The notes under the pieces: generated by a model
What the model saw: the letters and a program-made list of their open reading frames with translations, nothing else
Database searches by the model: none
Told to the model about the DNA's origin: nothing
Position numbers and translations under genes: made by a program
Part shown: piece after piece, positions 1 through 6,994 of the stretch
How the letters are laid out: every line of letters begins with the position of its first letter
Position numbering within the stretch: position 1 is the first letter of the stretch
From: an uncultured Ileibacterium sp.
GTDB lineage: Bacteria > Bacillota > Clostridia > Peptostreptococcales > Anaerovoracaceae
Length of the DNA stretch: 18,762 bases
Reading direction: 5' to 3'
NCBI GenBank assembly: GCA_902488835.1
Contig: CABTXQ010000023.1
Location: 1 to 18,762 of the forward strand

Positions 1-1199
1 CAATTGAAGCATACAAGGAAGTTAAGCCGTCATTTATGTTCAACGGTGTTCTACAGACAATCGTTCCTTGGCTCTTAATTTGTTTCTATTGCACATTCGG
101 TGGATTCATTTCCAAGTATCTGCTTGAATCAATTACAGCACTATTCTCAAGCAAGGCTGTACTTAACACAGGTGATCCTGGTGCTCTCTTTGGTCAGACT
201 ATCAGTTCTGTAGGTAGTTCAGTTGGCTGGATGACAGCATTCCTCGTTCTCACAATGGTAATCATCTTTGGTGGAGTATCAGGCGGAATAGAGAAGTTCT
301 GTAATATTGCTATGCCTGCATTATTCGTAATGCTCGTAATAGTAGTAATCAGATCTTGCACACTTCCTGGCGCAGGTCCTGGACTTGAATTCCTGTTCAA
401 ACCAAGCTTTGAGCAGTGGTCAACAGCAAAGGGATTCTTTGACGTTCTAGGTACTGCAGGTGGTCAGATGTTCTTCTCACTATCACTTTCATCAGGATGT
501 ATCATCGCTTATGGTTCATATTTAGGTAAGAAAGAAAATCTCGAAAAGAATGCTGCTATTATTACACTTGGAGACTCAATCGTTGCCCTATTAGCTGGTA
601 TGGCTATCATGCCTGCTGTATTCGCTAACGGACTAGAACCTGGTGCAGGTCCTGGACTTCTCTTCGTATCTATGACAGCAGTATTCCAGGCAATGGGTAC
701 AATTGGTAAGATATTCCAGTTACTATTCTGGTTGCTCGTATTCTTCGCAGCACTTTCTTCTTCAATTGGAATGATGGAAGCAGGAATCTCTGCAATTCTT
801 GACGGAAGAATCAAGAAAGGTAAATCAGCTAACAGAGTTCAGGTAGCTGTAATCATGTCACTCTTTGCATGGTTTGGTAACTTCCTAACTACAGCAGACC
901 AGCTTGGTGGAAGCAAGAACGCTGCTCTCGTAGGATTCCATAACCTATTCGGACAGGCTGACGTATTAAGCGTATGGGACTGCTTGGCAGAAGGTATCTT
1001 GATGCCGTTCACAGGTCTCATCATGGCTGTTCTTATTGGATGGTTTGTTCCTCACTACATTGATGATGAAGTTACTAACGGAGGCGAGCGTAAGTTCAAG
1101 TCAAAAGGCTTCTACAACTTCACATTGAAGTGGATAGGACCTCTATTCATGGCAATGATTGTTTATGACCAGATTTCATCATTCTGGGGTGGCAAGTAG
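1..1199 (+). CDS. Sodium-dependent transporter, NSS/SNF family (5'-truncated)
   Basis: This is the C-terminal part (about 398 residues) of a neurotransmitter:sodium symporter family protein, a multi-pass membrane carrier that imports amino acids or similar solutes with Na+. The reading frame is open from base 3 to the window edge, so the first ATG at 36 is internal. Compared with the usual 440-500 residues, the N-terminus is missing, including TM1 with its Na+/substrate site. What remains is mostly hydrophobic helices. Family-typical pieces include TLPGAGPGLEFLF, NGLEPGAGPGLLF and a C-terminal helix near ILMPFTGLIMAVLIGW. Codon choice differs from the rest of the window: more AAG, GGT, ATC and CTC, fewer AAA, GGA and ATA. 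This suggests high expression, though transfer is possible. A strong terminator follows at 1231. The family call is firm; the substrate cannot be read from the sequence. Confidence 0.93.
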   Translation, partial: IEAYKEVKPSFMFNGVLQTIVPWLLICFYCTFGGFISKYLLESITALFSSKAVLNTGDPGALFGQTISSVGSSVGWMTAFLVLTMVIIFGGVSGGIEKFCNIAMPALFVMLVIVVIRSCTLPGAGPGLEFLFKPSFEQWSTAKGFFDVLGTAGGQMFFSLSLSSGCIIAYGSYLGKKENLEKNAAIITLGDSIVALLAGMAIMPAVFANGLEPGAGPGLLFVSMTAVFQAMGTIGKIFQLLFWLLVFFAALSSSIGMMEAGISAILDGRIKKGKSANRVQVAVIMSLFAWFGNFLTTADQLGGSKNAALVGFHNLFGQADVLSVWDCLAEGILMPFTGLIMAVLIGWFVPHYIDDEVTNGGERKFKSKGFYNFTLKWIGPLFMAMIVYDQISSFWGGK

Positions 1200-1230
1200 T
1201 CATAAATCAATAATTAAGATTATTAATTTA

Positions 1231-1257
1231 GCGGACGTATTACGTCCGCTTTTTTTT
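1231..1257 (+). terminator. Intrinsic terminator after the NSS transporter
   Basis: The arms GCGGACG (1231-1237) and CGTCCGC (1243-1249) form a perfect 7-bp GC-rich stem with a five-base loop. A run of eight T follows (1250-1257). It lies 32 bases after the transporter stop and separates it from the TetR gene. Confidence 0.93.
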
Positions 1258-1267
1258 ATTATATAAT

Positions 1268-1297
1268 TTGTAAAATAATACTTAATAATGTTACAAT
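1268..1297 (+). promoter_or_regulatory. Candidate promoter for the TetR-type gene
   Basis: TACAAT at 1292-1297 is preceded by TG at 1289-1290, giving an extended -10. TTGTAA at 1268-1273 is a possible -35 with an 18-base spacer. Transcription would start near 1304, just ahead of the GGAG at 1308-1311, giving a very short leader. A second -10-like TATAAT at 1262-1267 has no good -35. Read from consensus only. Confidence 0.45.
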
Positions 1298-1317
1298 AAT
1301 CTCGAATGGAGATTTAT

Positions 1318-1857
1318 ATGGCTAACTATACAAAGACACTGATTATTGAAACATTCGAAAACATGGTTGAAAGGATGCCGTTTGATAAGATTACAGTTAC
1401 GGCACTAATAAAAGAGTGCAATATAGGTCGAAATACATTCTACTATCATTATGAAGATATTTATGCTTTATTGGACGATATTTTAATAAAAACATTGAAG
1501 AAGTATGATGATTCTGTAAAAGAAACAGATTGGAAGGATGTATTTAAATCTCTTTTGAAATCATGTAAAGAAAATAAGAACAAGGTCTATAATATATTTA
1601 ATTCAATTTCACGAGAAAGATTAGAAAGATATATTTTTGATGGAATGGATAGTATTATTACATCATCCGTTATGGAGATTGCTAAATCGAGGAATATTTC
1701 TAACGAGAGAGCCGAGATAGTAGCAAACATTGTTAGATATTCCTTATACGGATATTTTATACATTTTTTATGGGATAATATGGATTACGATATTGATAAT
1801 GGGACCGATAATCTTTTTAACGTCTATGATGAGATGATAGATCTTATGCTTAGGTAA
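1318..1857 (+). CDS. TetR/AcrR-family transcriptional regulator
   Basis: This 179-residue protein has a TetR-type N-terminal helix-turn-helix, about residues 8-55, with the typical ending of recognition helix plus FYYHYEDIYALLDDI. The C-terminal half is all-helical and would dimerise and perhaps bind a ligand. It is short for the family (usually about 190-220) and resembles the small DhaS-like members in size and layout. The first ATG is at 1306, but GGAG at 1308-1311 lies inside that start and is six bases before the ATG at 1318, so 1318 is chosen. Terminators on both sides make it a single-gene unit. Its target is unknown. The nearest candidates are the NSS transporter, the radical-SAM/metK unit and itself, but I found no clear operator. 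Confidence 0.88.
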   Translation: MANYTKTLIIETFENMVERMPFDKITVTALIKECNIGRNTFYYHYEDIYALLDDILIKTLKKYDDSVKETDWKDVFKSLLKSCKENKNKVYNIFNSISRERLERYIFDGMDSIITSSVMEIAKSRNISNERAEIVANIVRYSLYGYFIHFLWDNMDYDIDNGTDNLFNVYDEMIDLMLR

Positions 1858-1891
1858 TTCATTATTAATAAACACATTTTAGTACAAATTT

Positions 1892-1927
1892 GCCTGTTTG
1901 TTTCATTTTGAACAATACAGGCTTTTT
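1892..1927 (+). terminator. Intrinsic terminator after the TetR gene
   Basis: GCCTGT (1892-1897) pairs with ACAGGC (1917-1922). A further TTGTT/AACAA pairing continues inside across a one-base bulge. Five T follow (1923-1927). It lies 34 bases after the TetR stop. Confidence 0.8.
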
Positions 1928-2003
1928 ATCTGTTTAATTTTTTTTAATATAAATTAACATAAGCTTATAAAATGGCATTAATAGAATAAAAGGGAGGTTA
2001 ATT

Positions 2004-3362
2004 ATGAATGTTAAATCAACCATAGCAAAATTTGGACTTACAAGCGCATTTGATAATCTGTTCAAAGATCCGGAGAACAATCTGCCAAAGCTTATGGATT
2101 GGGCTGACAGATTTTCAAATGGAAAGTTTCCCTCACAACGAAAAATGATAAGAGATGCAATTGAAGATCCTTCGAATCCATATTATCCATATGTCAGACA
2201 TATAATTAATGATGTAGACCCTGAAGTGATGAAAACATTAGCTGTAAACTTTTTTATAAATGCCAATCTTATTAGTGGTCCGCTACAGGAGAATTTAAGA
2301 AAAGAATATGGATGCAACATTCCATGGGCTATTTTGCTTGATCCGACATCAGCCTGTAATCTAAAGTGTACAGGTTGCTGGGCTGCAGATTACGGTAATA
2401 AGCTTAATCTTACATATGAGGAGCTTGATGATGTTATCACTCAAGGTAAGGAAATCGGAGTATATTTTTATCTTTTCTCAGGCGGTGAACCACTTGTCCG
2501 TAAAGATGACATAATTCGTTTATGTGAAAAACATAATGATTGCGTATTTACAGCTTTTACAAATGGAACACTCATAGATGAAGAATTTGCCGATGAAATG
2601 CTCAGAGTAAAGAACTTTGCACCTGCAATTTCTCTTGAGGGATTTGACAAAGCGACCGATCTTAGAAGAGGTAAGGGCGTATTTGATAAGGTTATCAAAG
2701 CCATGAAGATACTTCATGAACGTAAGCTCGTATATGGTATTTCGTGCTGTTATACGAGTGCAAATTATAAGGATATAACATCTGATGAATACCTAGATAT
2801 GATTAGGGAAAATGGAGCATATTTCACATGGTATTTTCATTATATGCCTGTTGGGAATGATGCAAGTCCTGATTTATTATTAAATCCTGAGCAAAGAGAA
2901 TTTGTCTATAACCGAATTAGAAAGTATAGGAGCACACATCCACTGTTTGCCATTGATTTTCAAAATGATGGAGAATATATAAATGGCTGTATTGCAGGGG
3001 GCAGGAGATATTTCCATATAAATGCTAATGGAGATGCTGAACCTTGTGCATTCATACATTATGCAGACTCTAATATTCGCGATAAAAAAATCTTGGATAT
3101 CCTACGCTCTCCGCTATTTATGTCATACCATGACGGTCAGCCATTTAACGACAATTTGCTCAAACCATGTCCAATGCTTGAAAATCCAGAAAAGCTACGC
3201 GAAATGGTTGAAAAGACAGGTTCAAAATCAACCGATATGCAGTCTCCTGAAACAGTTGATCATCTATGCTCAAAATGTGACAATTATGCAAGATCATGGA
3301 ATCCTAAGGCAGATGAACTTTGGGAAACTAGACAAAAAGAAAAATCATCAATGCGAAATTAA
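2004..3362 (+). CDS. Radical SAM protein with SPASM-like C-terminus
   Basis: This 452-residue radical SAM enzyme would cleave S-adenosylmethionine to a 5'-deoxyadenosyl radical. The [4Fe-4S] motif is CNLKCTGC, with cysteines 118, 122 and 125, in the usual context DPTSACNLKC. The SAM-contacting SGGEP is at 159-163. After the barrel, cysteines 329, 348, 389, 422 and 425 could bind an auxiliary cluster, as in SPASM-type proteins. The first 105 residues are a family-specific extension that I do not recognise. The start has a strong AGGGAGG (1991-1997), six bases upstream. Only a TATAAA-like -10 (1966-1971) without a clear -35 is visible. It is 15 bases upstream of metK, so the two are very likely co-transcribed. 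Peptide or small-molecule modification is possible. No precursor peptide gene is adjacent, so the substrate stays open. Confidence 0.9.
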   Translation: MNVKSTIAKFGLTSAFDNLFKDPENNLPKLMDWADRFSNGKFPSQRKMIRDAIEDPSNPYYPYVRHIINDVDPEVMKTLAVNFFINANLISGPLQENLRKEYGCNIPWAILLDPTSACNLKCTGCWAADYGNKLNLTYEELDDVITQGKEIGVYFYLFSGGEPLVRKDDIIRLCEKHNDCVFTAFTNGTLIDEEFADEMLRVKNFAPAISLEGFDKATDLRRGKGVFDKVIKAMKILHERKLVYGISCCYTSANYKDITSDEYLDMIRENGAYFTWYFHYMPVGNDASPDLLLNPEQREFVYNRIRKYRSTHPLFAIDFQNDGEYINGCIAGGRRYFHINANGDAEPCAFIHYADSNIRDKKILDILRSPLFMSYHDGQPFNDNLLKPCPMLENPEKLREMVEKTGSKSTDMQSPETVDHLCSKCDNYARSWNPKADELWETRQKEKSSMRN

Positions 3363-3377
3363 TGCGGAGGTTTGAAA

Positions 3378-4529
3378 ATGTCAAAAAATATTTTTACATC
3401 AGAATCCGTAACCAGTGGACATCCGGACAAGGTATGTGATCAGATTGCTGACCGGATACTTGATAAGATACTTTATAAAGACCCCGATGCACATGTCGCA
3501 TGCGAGGTAACAGTATGTACTGATAATGTACATATATTCGGAGAAGTATCTACCGATGCGGATATAGATTATGAAGACGTTTGTCGTCAAGTTATCTCTG
3601 AGATTGGATATACTAAGAAAAACAAAGGGTTTGATGCTGAAACATGTAAGATAACTATAGATTTACATAAGCAATCTCCTGATATAGCAAGAGGCATTAA
3701 TCGTAAAGGGGCATTTGTTGACAGACTAAATGCCGGAGCAGGTGACCAGGGAATGATGTTTGGTTATGCATGTACGCAAACTGACTCATTGATGCCAATG
3801 CCTATTGAGCTTGCACATATGCTTACAAAACGCCTTGAACATGTAAGACGAAATGGAGAACTTGAGTTTCTTCTTCCTGATGGAAAAGCCCAAGTATCAC
3901 TGGAATATATCAATAATGTTCCAAAAAGGATAAGCAGTGTCGTTGTATCAGCACAGCATGAGGATGATATAGGAATTGAAGAACTAAGAGATTTAATAAA
4001 TTCACATGTAATTTATCCAACTCTTAATAAAGACATGATTGATCCCGATACACATATATATATAAATCCAACAGGAAGATTTGTTCAAGGTGGTCCATCT
4101 GCTGACTCAGGTCTTACAGGTCGCAAATTAATTGTCGATACATATGGAGGTTATGCCAGACATGGAGGAGGAGCTCTCTCTGGAAAAGATGCATCAAAAG
4201 TTGATAGAAGCGGTGCATATATGGCGAGATATTTGGCGAAGAATATAGTATCACAAGGACTTTCAGATCAATGCGAAGTGCAGATAAGTTACGCAATAGG
4301 GCTTGCAGATCCAATGTCAGTAAGAGTAGATACGTTTAGCAATAATAAAGAATTGGATGAAAAAATATGCGATGCAATTATTGACAAAATAGATCTGAGA
4401 CCAGCTGCCATCATCGAAAGATTTGACATGAAGAAATCTATATTTTCAAAGACATCCTGCTATGGTCACTTCGGAACTAATACTTTGGATATGCCTTGGG
4501 AAAAGACAGATTTATGCAGCATATTTTAG
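3378..4529 (+). CDS. metK: S-adenosylmethionine synthase (methionine adenosyltransferase)
   Basis: MetK makes SAM from methionine and ATP in the cytoplasm. This 383-residue protein has the family's three-domain length and its landmarks: GHPDK at 14-18, the GAGDQG ATP-site loop at 120-125, the glycine-rich GGGALSGKD loop at 263-271 followed by KVDRSGAY, and GLADPMSVRVDTF near the C-terminus. The glycine-rich loop has Leu at 267 where Phe is usual; all charged residues are kept. GGAGG at 3366-3370 is seven bases before the ATG at 3378. An in-frame TTG at 3372 is too close to be used. It follows the radical SAM gene by 15 bases. I see no SAM riboswitch in front of the pair, although these are common before metK in this phylum. 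No T-tailed terminator follows. Confidence 0.97.
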   Translation: MSKNIFTSESVTSGHPDKVCDQIADRILDKILYKDPDAHVACEVTVCTDNVHIFGEVSTDADIDYEDVCRQVISEIGYTKKNKGFDAETCKITIDLHKQSPDIARGINRKGAFVDRLNAGAGDQGMMFGYACTQTDSLMPMPIELAHMLTKRLEHVRRNGELEFLLPDGKAQVSLEYINNVPKRISSVVVSAQHEDDIGIEELRDLINSHVIYPTLNKDMIDPDTHIYINPTGRFVQGGPSADSGLTGRKLIVDTYGGYARHGGGALSGKDASKVDRSGAYMARYLAKNIVSQGLSDQCEVQISYAIGLADPMSVRVDTFSNNKELDEKICDAIIDKIDLRPAAIIERFDMKKSIFSKTSCYGHFGTNTLDMPWEKTDLCSIF

Positions 4530-4534
4530 ATATA

Positions 4535-4564
4535 TTAGCAATTCAAATAATTTGATTGTATAAT
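4535..4564 (+). promoter_or_regulatory. Promoter of the U32-family gene
   Basis: A perfect -10 TATAAT lies at 4559-4564. TTAGCA at 4535-4540 is a four-of-six -35 with an 18-base spacer. Transcription would start near 4571 and give a leader of about 27 bases carrying the AAAGGA site. The -10 sits between the arms of an 11-bp inverted repeat. Confidence 0.6.
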
Positions 4565-4584
4565 GAAATGACAAATCAAATTAT
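4547..4584. repeat. 11-bp inverted repeat spanning the U32 promoter
   Basis: ATAATTTGATT (4547-4557) is the exact reverse complement of AATCAAATTAT (4574-4584). A GT/AC pair continues inward past one extra A. The 16 bases between the arms hold the TATAAT, and the right arm ends directly at the AAAGGA ribosome site (4585-4590). It could be an operator. In transcripts reading through from metK it could be a hairpin beside the RBS. It has no T-run, so it is not a standard terminator. Confidence 0.6.
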
Positions 4585-4597
4585 AAAGGAATCATAT

Positions 4598-6697
4598 ATG
4601 ATTAAAAGAGAAGTTGAATTGCTTGCTCCTGCCGGTAGTATACCGGCATTTATTTCAGCAATAGAGAACGGAGCTGATGCTGTATATATTGGCGGAAATG
4701 CCTTTAATGCGAGAATGGGTGCTGATAACTTTGATGATGATACAATGCAGCATGCAATTGATTATGCACATTTAAGAGGTGTCAAAGTGTTCGTAACAAT
4801 GAACACACTTATTAAAGATGAAGAACTTGAAAAAGCACTTTATTATGCAAAATTTTTATATGAAGCAGGGGCTGATGCTCTTATTATACAAGACATAGGG
4901 CTCGGTTATCTTATAAGGAAACATTTACCGGATTTTGAACTTCATTTTTCAACACAGGGAACGACATATGAAAGTTATGCCTTAGATGTCTTGGAACTAC
5001 TTGGATACAAAAGGGTTGTTCTTTCAAGGGAACTTTCGATTGATGAAATAAGAGAAATAAATAAAAATAGAGTTGCACAGATTGAGGTATTCATTCATGG
5101 TGCAATTTGCATATCATATTCAGGTCAATGTCAGCTCAGCAGAAGGTTCGGAGGAAGGAGCGGAAACAGAGGAAGATGTGCCCAAAGCTGTAGACTTAGA
5201 TACAATGTGGGTAATCATGGAGGGGATTCATTCTACGCTTTAAGTTCTAAAGATATGTGTCAGATTGAGAACATAGGAGAGCTCATAGATGCAGGAGTAT
5301 ACTCATTCAAAATTGAGGGAAGAATGAAGTCTCCGGAATATGTCGGAATTGTTACAAAAATCTATCGAAAATATATAGACCTCTATCTGAAATATGACAA
5401 GTATTCGGTGAGTAAAGAGGATAGAGAGGCACTTCTTCAAATTTTTAATAGAGGTGGCTTTACAGAGGGATTTTTACACGGTGATCCCAAAGAAGGTTAT
5501 ATGTCAGAATTTATACCTAAGAACAATGGTGTGTATTTGGGCAAGGTAATATCTAAAGATAATAGAAACAGCCTTTGTAAAGTGAATTCAATTCTTGATA
5601 TATCAATGCATGACGGGATTGAGATAAGGAAAAAGAATGGTGATATAGTTTCAAGCGGAATAATAACATACCTAAGCCGTAATACTGATGGAACGTACAT
5701 TATAGGTGATGTAAAGAATAATGTATCAAAAAGGGATGCTGTATTTAGGACATCTTCATCAAGACAGCTTGAAGATGTGAGAAAGACTTTCAAAAATATA
5801 GATATTTTTTCGAAAGAATGCGGAAAAAATACGAGAAAATTAAAAGTCAACATGGAATTAGTGTTTGATAAAGATAGGCTCACCCTAACGTGCAGTACAA
5901 AAAATATAAGAGTAAGCGTTTATTCAGAAGGATTTACATATTCCAAGGGTTCGCCATCATCTCTTGAAAGATATCTAAAGTCTTTATCAAAAACCGGAAA
6001 CACGCCGTTTGTGGTTTCAAATATAGAATTTAAGGGTGATTATGATATCAAGGCTAGAACTTCTGAAATAAACGAACTTAGAAGGGTGTGCATTGATGAG
6101 CTTTCAAATAAGCTGAAGATAAGGAGAAAGACAAGCAAATTCAAGATAAAGTCAATAGATAACGAAGAATCGTATATAAGTACCGAGAACTTTACGCTTT
6201 TTCATACGATTGATGAATATCTCGAATATAAAGATAAAAATATTTTTACAGGGACTGCACTTTTACCTCTTGCTGAATTATCAATTAATAATATCAAGAT
6301 AGAAGATGATTATATTCCATATATATCAGCAGTATCGAAAGGCAAGGAAGATGAGATATTGGAAGGCAACTATTTAAGGTGCCTAAAAATTTGCAGAGAA
6401 AAAGGAGCTTTAGCGGGAAACCTAGGATGGCTCGTAAGACTTGCACATGAAGGTATAAAGGTAATTGCAGATTATGGACTAAATGCATATAACCTAGAGA
6501 CAGTAAGGGCATTAAAAGATATAGGAGCATATGGAGTAGTAAAAAGTCTTGAATCGGGAGACCTTGATGGTAGGAATTATCCTTTAATGATAACAGAACA
6601 CAATTTCCAAAATAAAAATTTCACATCATATAAGAATAATTCTCTTGAGGTTGTAAAAAGACCGTATAGCAGTCAAGATATAATAATTGAAAAATAA
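4598..6697 (+). CDS. U32-family (peptidase/RNA hydroxylase type) protein, long form
   Basis: This 699-residue protein belongs to the U32 family, named as collagenase-like peptidases. Characterised bacterial members RlhA and TrhP instead take part in hydroxylating 23S rRNA cytidine or tRNA uridine. The U32 signature is complete: EVFIHGAICISYSGQC at 163-178, then QLS. A second cysteine cluster follows at GRCAQSC. The N-terminal half is a TIM-barrel-like domain beginning ELLAPAG. The rest matches the long form with the extra C-terminal domain (DUF3656 type), which favours an RlhA-like role over the short TrhP. This is inference from architecture. The frame opens at a TTG (4556), but AAAGGA at 4585-4590 is seven bases before the ATG at 4598, and the likely promoter covers the earlier codons. 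A terminator follows. Confidence 0.88.
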   Translation: MIKREVELLAPAGSIPAFISAIENGADAVYIGGNAFNARMGADNFDDDTMQHAIDYAHLRGVKVFVTMNTLIKDEELEKALYYAKFLYEAGADALIIQDIGLGYLIRKHLPDFELHFSTQGTTYESYALDVLELLGYKRVVLSRELSIDEIREINKNRVAQIEVFIHGAICISYSGQCQLSRRFGGRSGNRGRCAQSCRLRYNVGNHGGDSFYALSSKDMCQIENIGELIDAGVYSFKIEGRMKSPEYVGIVTKIYRKYIDLYLKYDKYSVSKEDREALLQIFNRGGFTEGFLHGDPKEGYMSEFIPKNNGVYLGKVISKDNRNSLCKVNSILDISMHDGIEIRKKNGDIVSSGIITYLSRNTDGTYIIGDVKNNVSKRDAVFRTSSSRQLEDVRKTFKNIDIFSKECGKNTRKLKVNMELVFDKDRLTLTCSTKNIRVSVYSEGFTYSKGSPSSLERYLKSLSKTGNTPFVVSNIEFKGDYDIKARTSEINELRRVCIDELSNKLKIRRKTSKFKIKSIDNEESYISTENFTLFHTIDEYLEYKDKNIFTGTALLPLAELSINNIKIEDDYIPYISAVSKGKEDEILEGNYLRCLKICREKGALAGNLGWLVRLAHEGIKVIADYGLNAYNLETVRALKDIGAYGVVKSLESGDLDGRNYPLMITEHNFQNKNFTSYKNNSLEVVKRPYSSQDIIIEK

Positions 6698-6703
6698 GAA
6701 AGT

Positions 6704-6738
6704 AAAAAAGAGCTGCACACAAGGGTGAGCTCTTTTTT
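6704..6738 (+). terminator. Intrinsic terminator after the U32 gene
   Basis: AAAAAAGAGCT (6704-6714) pairs with AGCTCTTTTTT (6728-6738), an 11-bp stem. CAC/GTG can pair further inside. The A- and T-tracts would serve as terminator in either direction. It lies just after the U32 stop. The rest of the 297-base gap up to 6994 holds no gene I can support. Confidence 0.85.
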
Positions 6739-6916
6739 AAGTTGCTACGAAAATATTTTTATCAAGGAAGAACAATTTTAAAGAAATCAATCAGTCAACT
6801 TCTTTTACGACTAAATTCTAACATTTAATTATGTTCTTTGTGTTAAGAATATCTATAGGAGGAGTGGTGATATAAGGTGCAATGCCAAAACATTTATATA
6901 CATAATATATACCTGA

Positions 6917-6948
6917 TTGATAGAAAAGGCATTTTGTGATAACATCAC
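6917..6948 (+). promoter_or_regulatory. Candidate promoter with overlapping palindrome (lipoprotein-nrdR-cmk unit)
   Basis: TTGATA (6917-6922) is a five-of-six -35. Seventeen bases on, TAACAT (6940-6945) is a four-of-six -10. The perfect palindrome GTGATAACATCAC (6936-6948; 5-bp arms, three-base centre) covers that -10, as an operator would. The transcript would start near 6952, about 43 bases before the ATG. Consensus reading only. Confidence 0.4.
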
Positions 6949-6994
6949 TATTATAAAATAAATGATATTAGGTATTTAGAAGACAGAGGGTTAT

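Noticed and set aside
368..665. Two near-identical pieces in the transporter (GCAGGTCCTGGACTT at about 372 and 643)
   Set aside because: Both encode GAGPGL at different conserved places of NSS proteins, so the likeness follows from protein motif and codon bias rather than a DNA repeat element.
1858..2003. SAM riboswitch before the radical-SAM/metK unit
   Set aside because: The region is only 146 bases, is partly used by the TetR terminator, and shows none of the kink-turn or multi-helix SAM-I elements and no second terminator.
5497..5883. 128-codon open frame on the minus strand inside the U32 gene
   Set aside because: Shadow of the U32 reading frame, with a composition of Leu/Ser/Phe typical of the reverse complement of lysine-rich coding sequence.
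6832..6876. 14-codon open frame MFFVLRISIGGVVI
   Set aside because: There is no ribosome site in front and no known leader peptide; length fits chance.
6881..6915. NrdR box in the AT-rich stretch near the nrdR unit
   Set aside because: ACATTTATATACAT and ATAATATATACC do not match the 16-base palindromic NrdR pattern at its key C and G positions.
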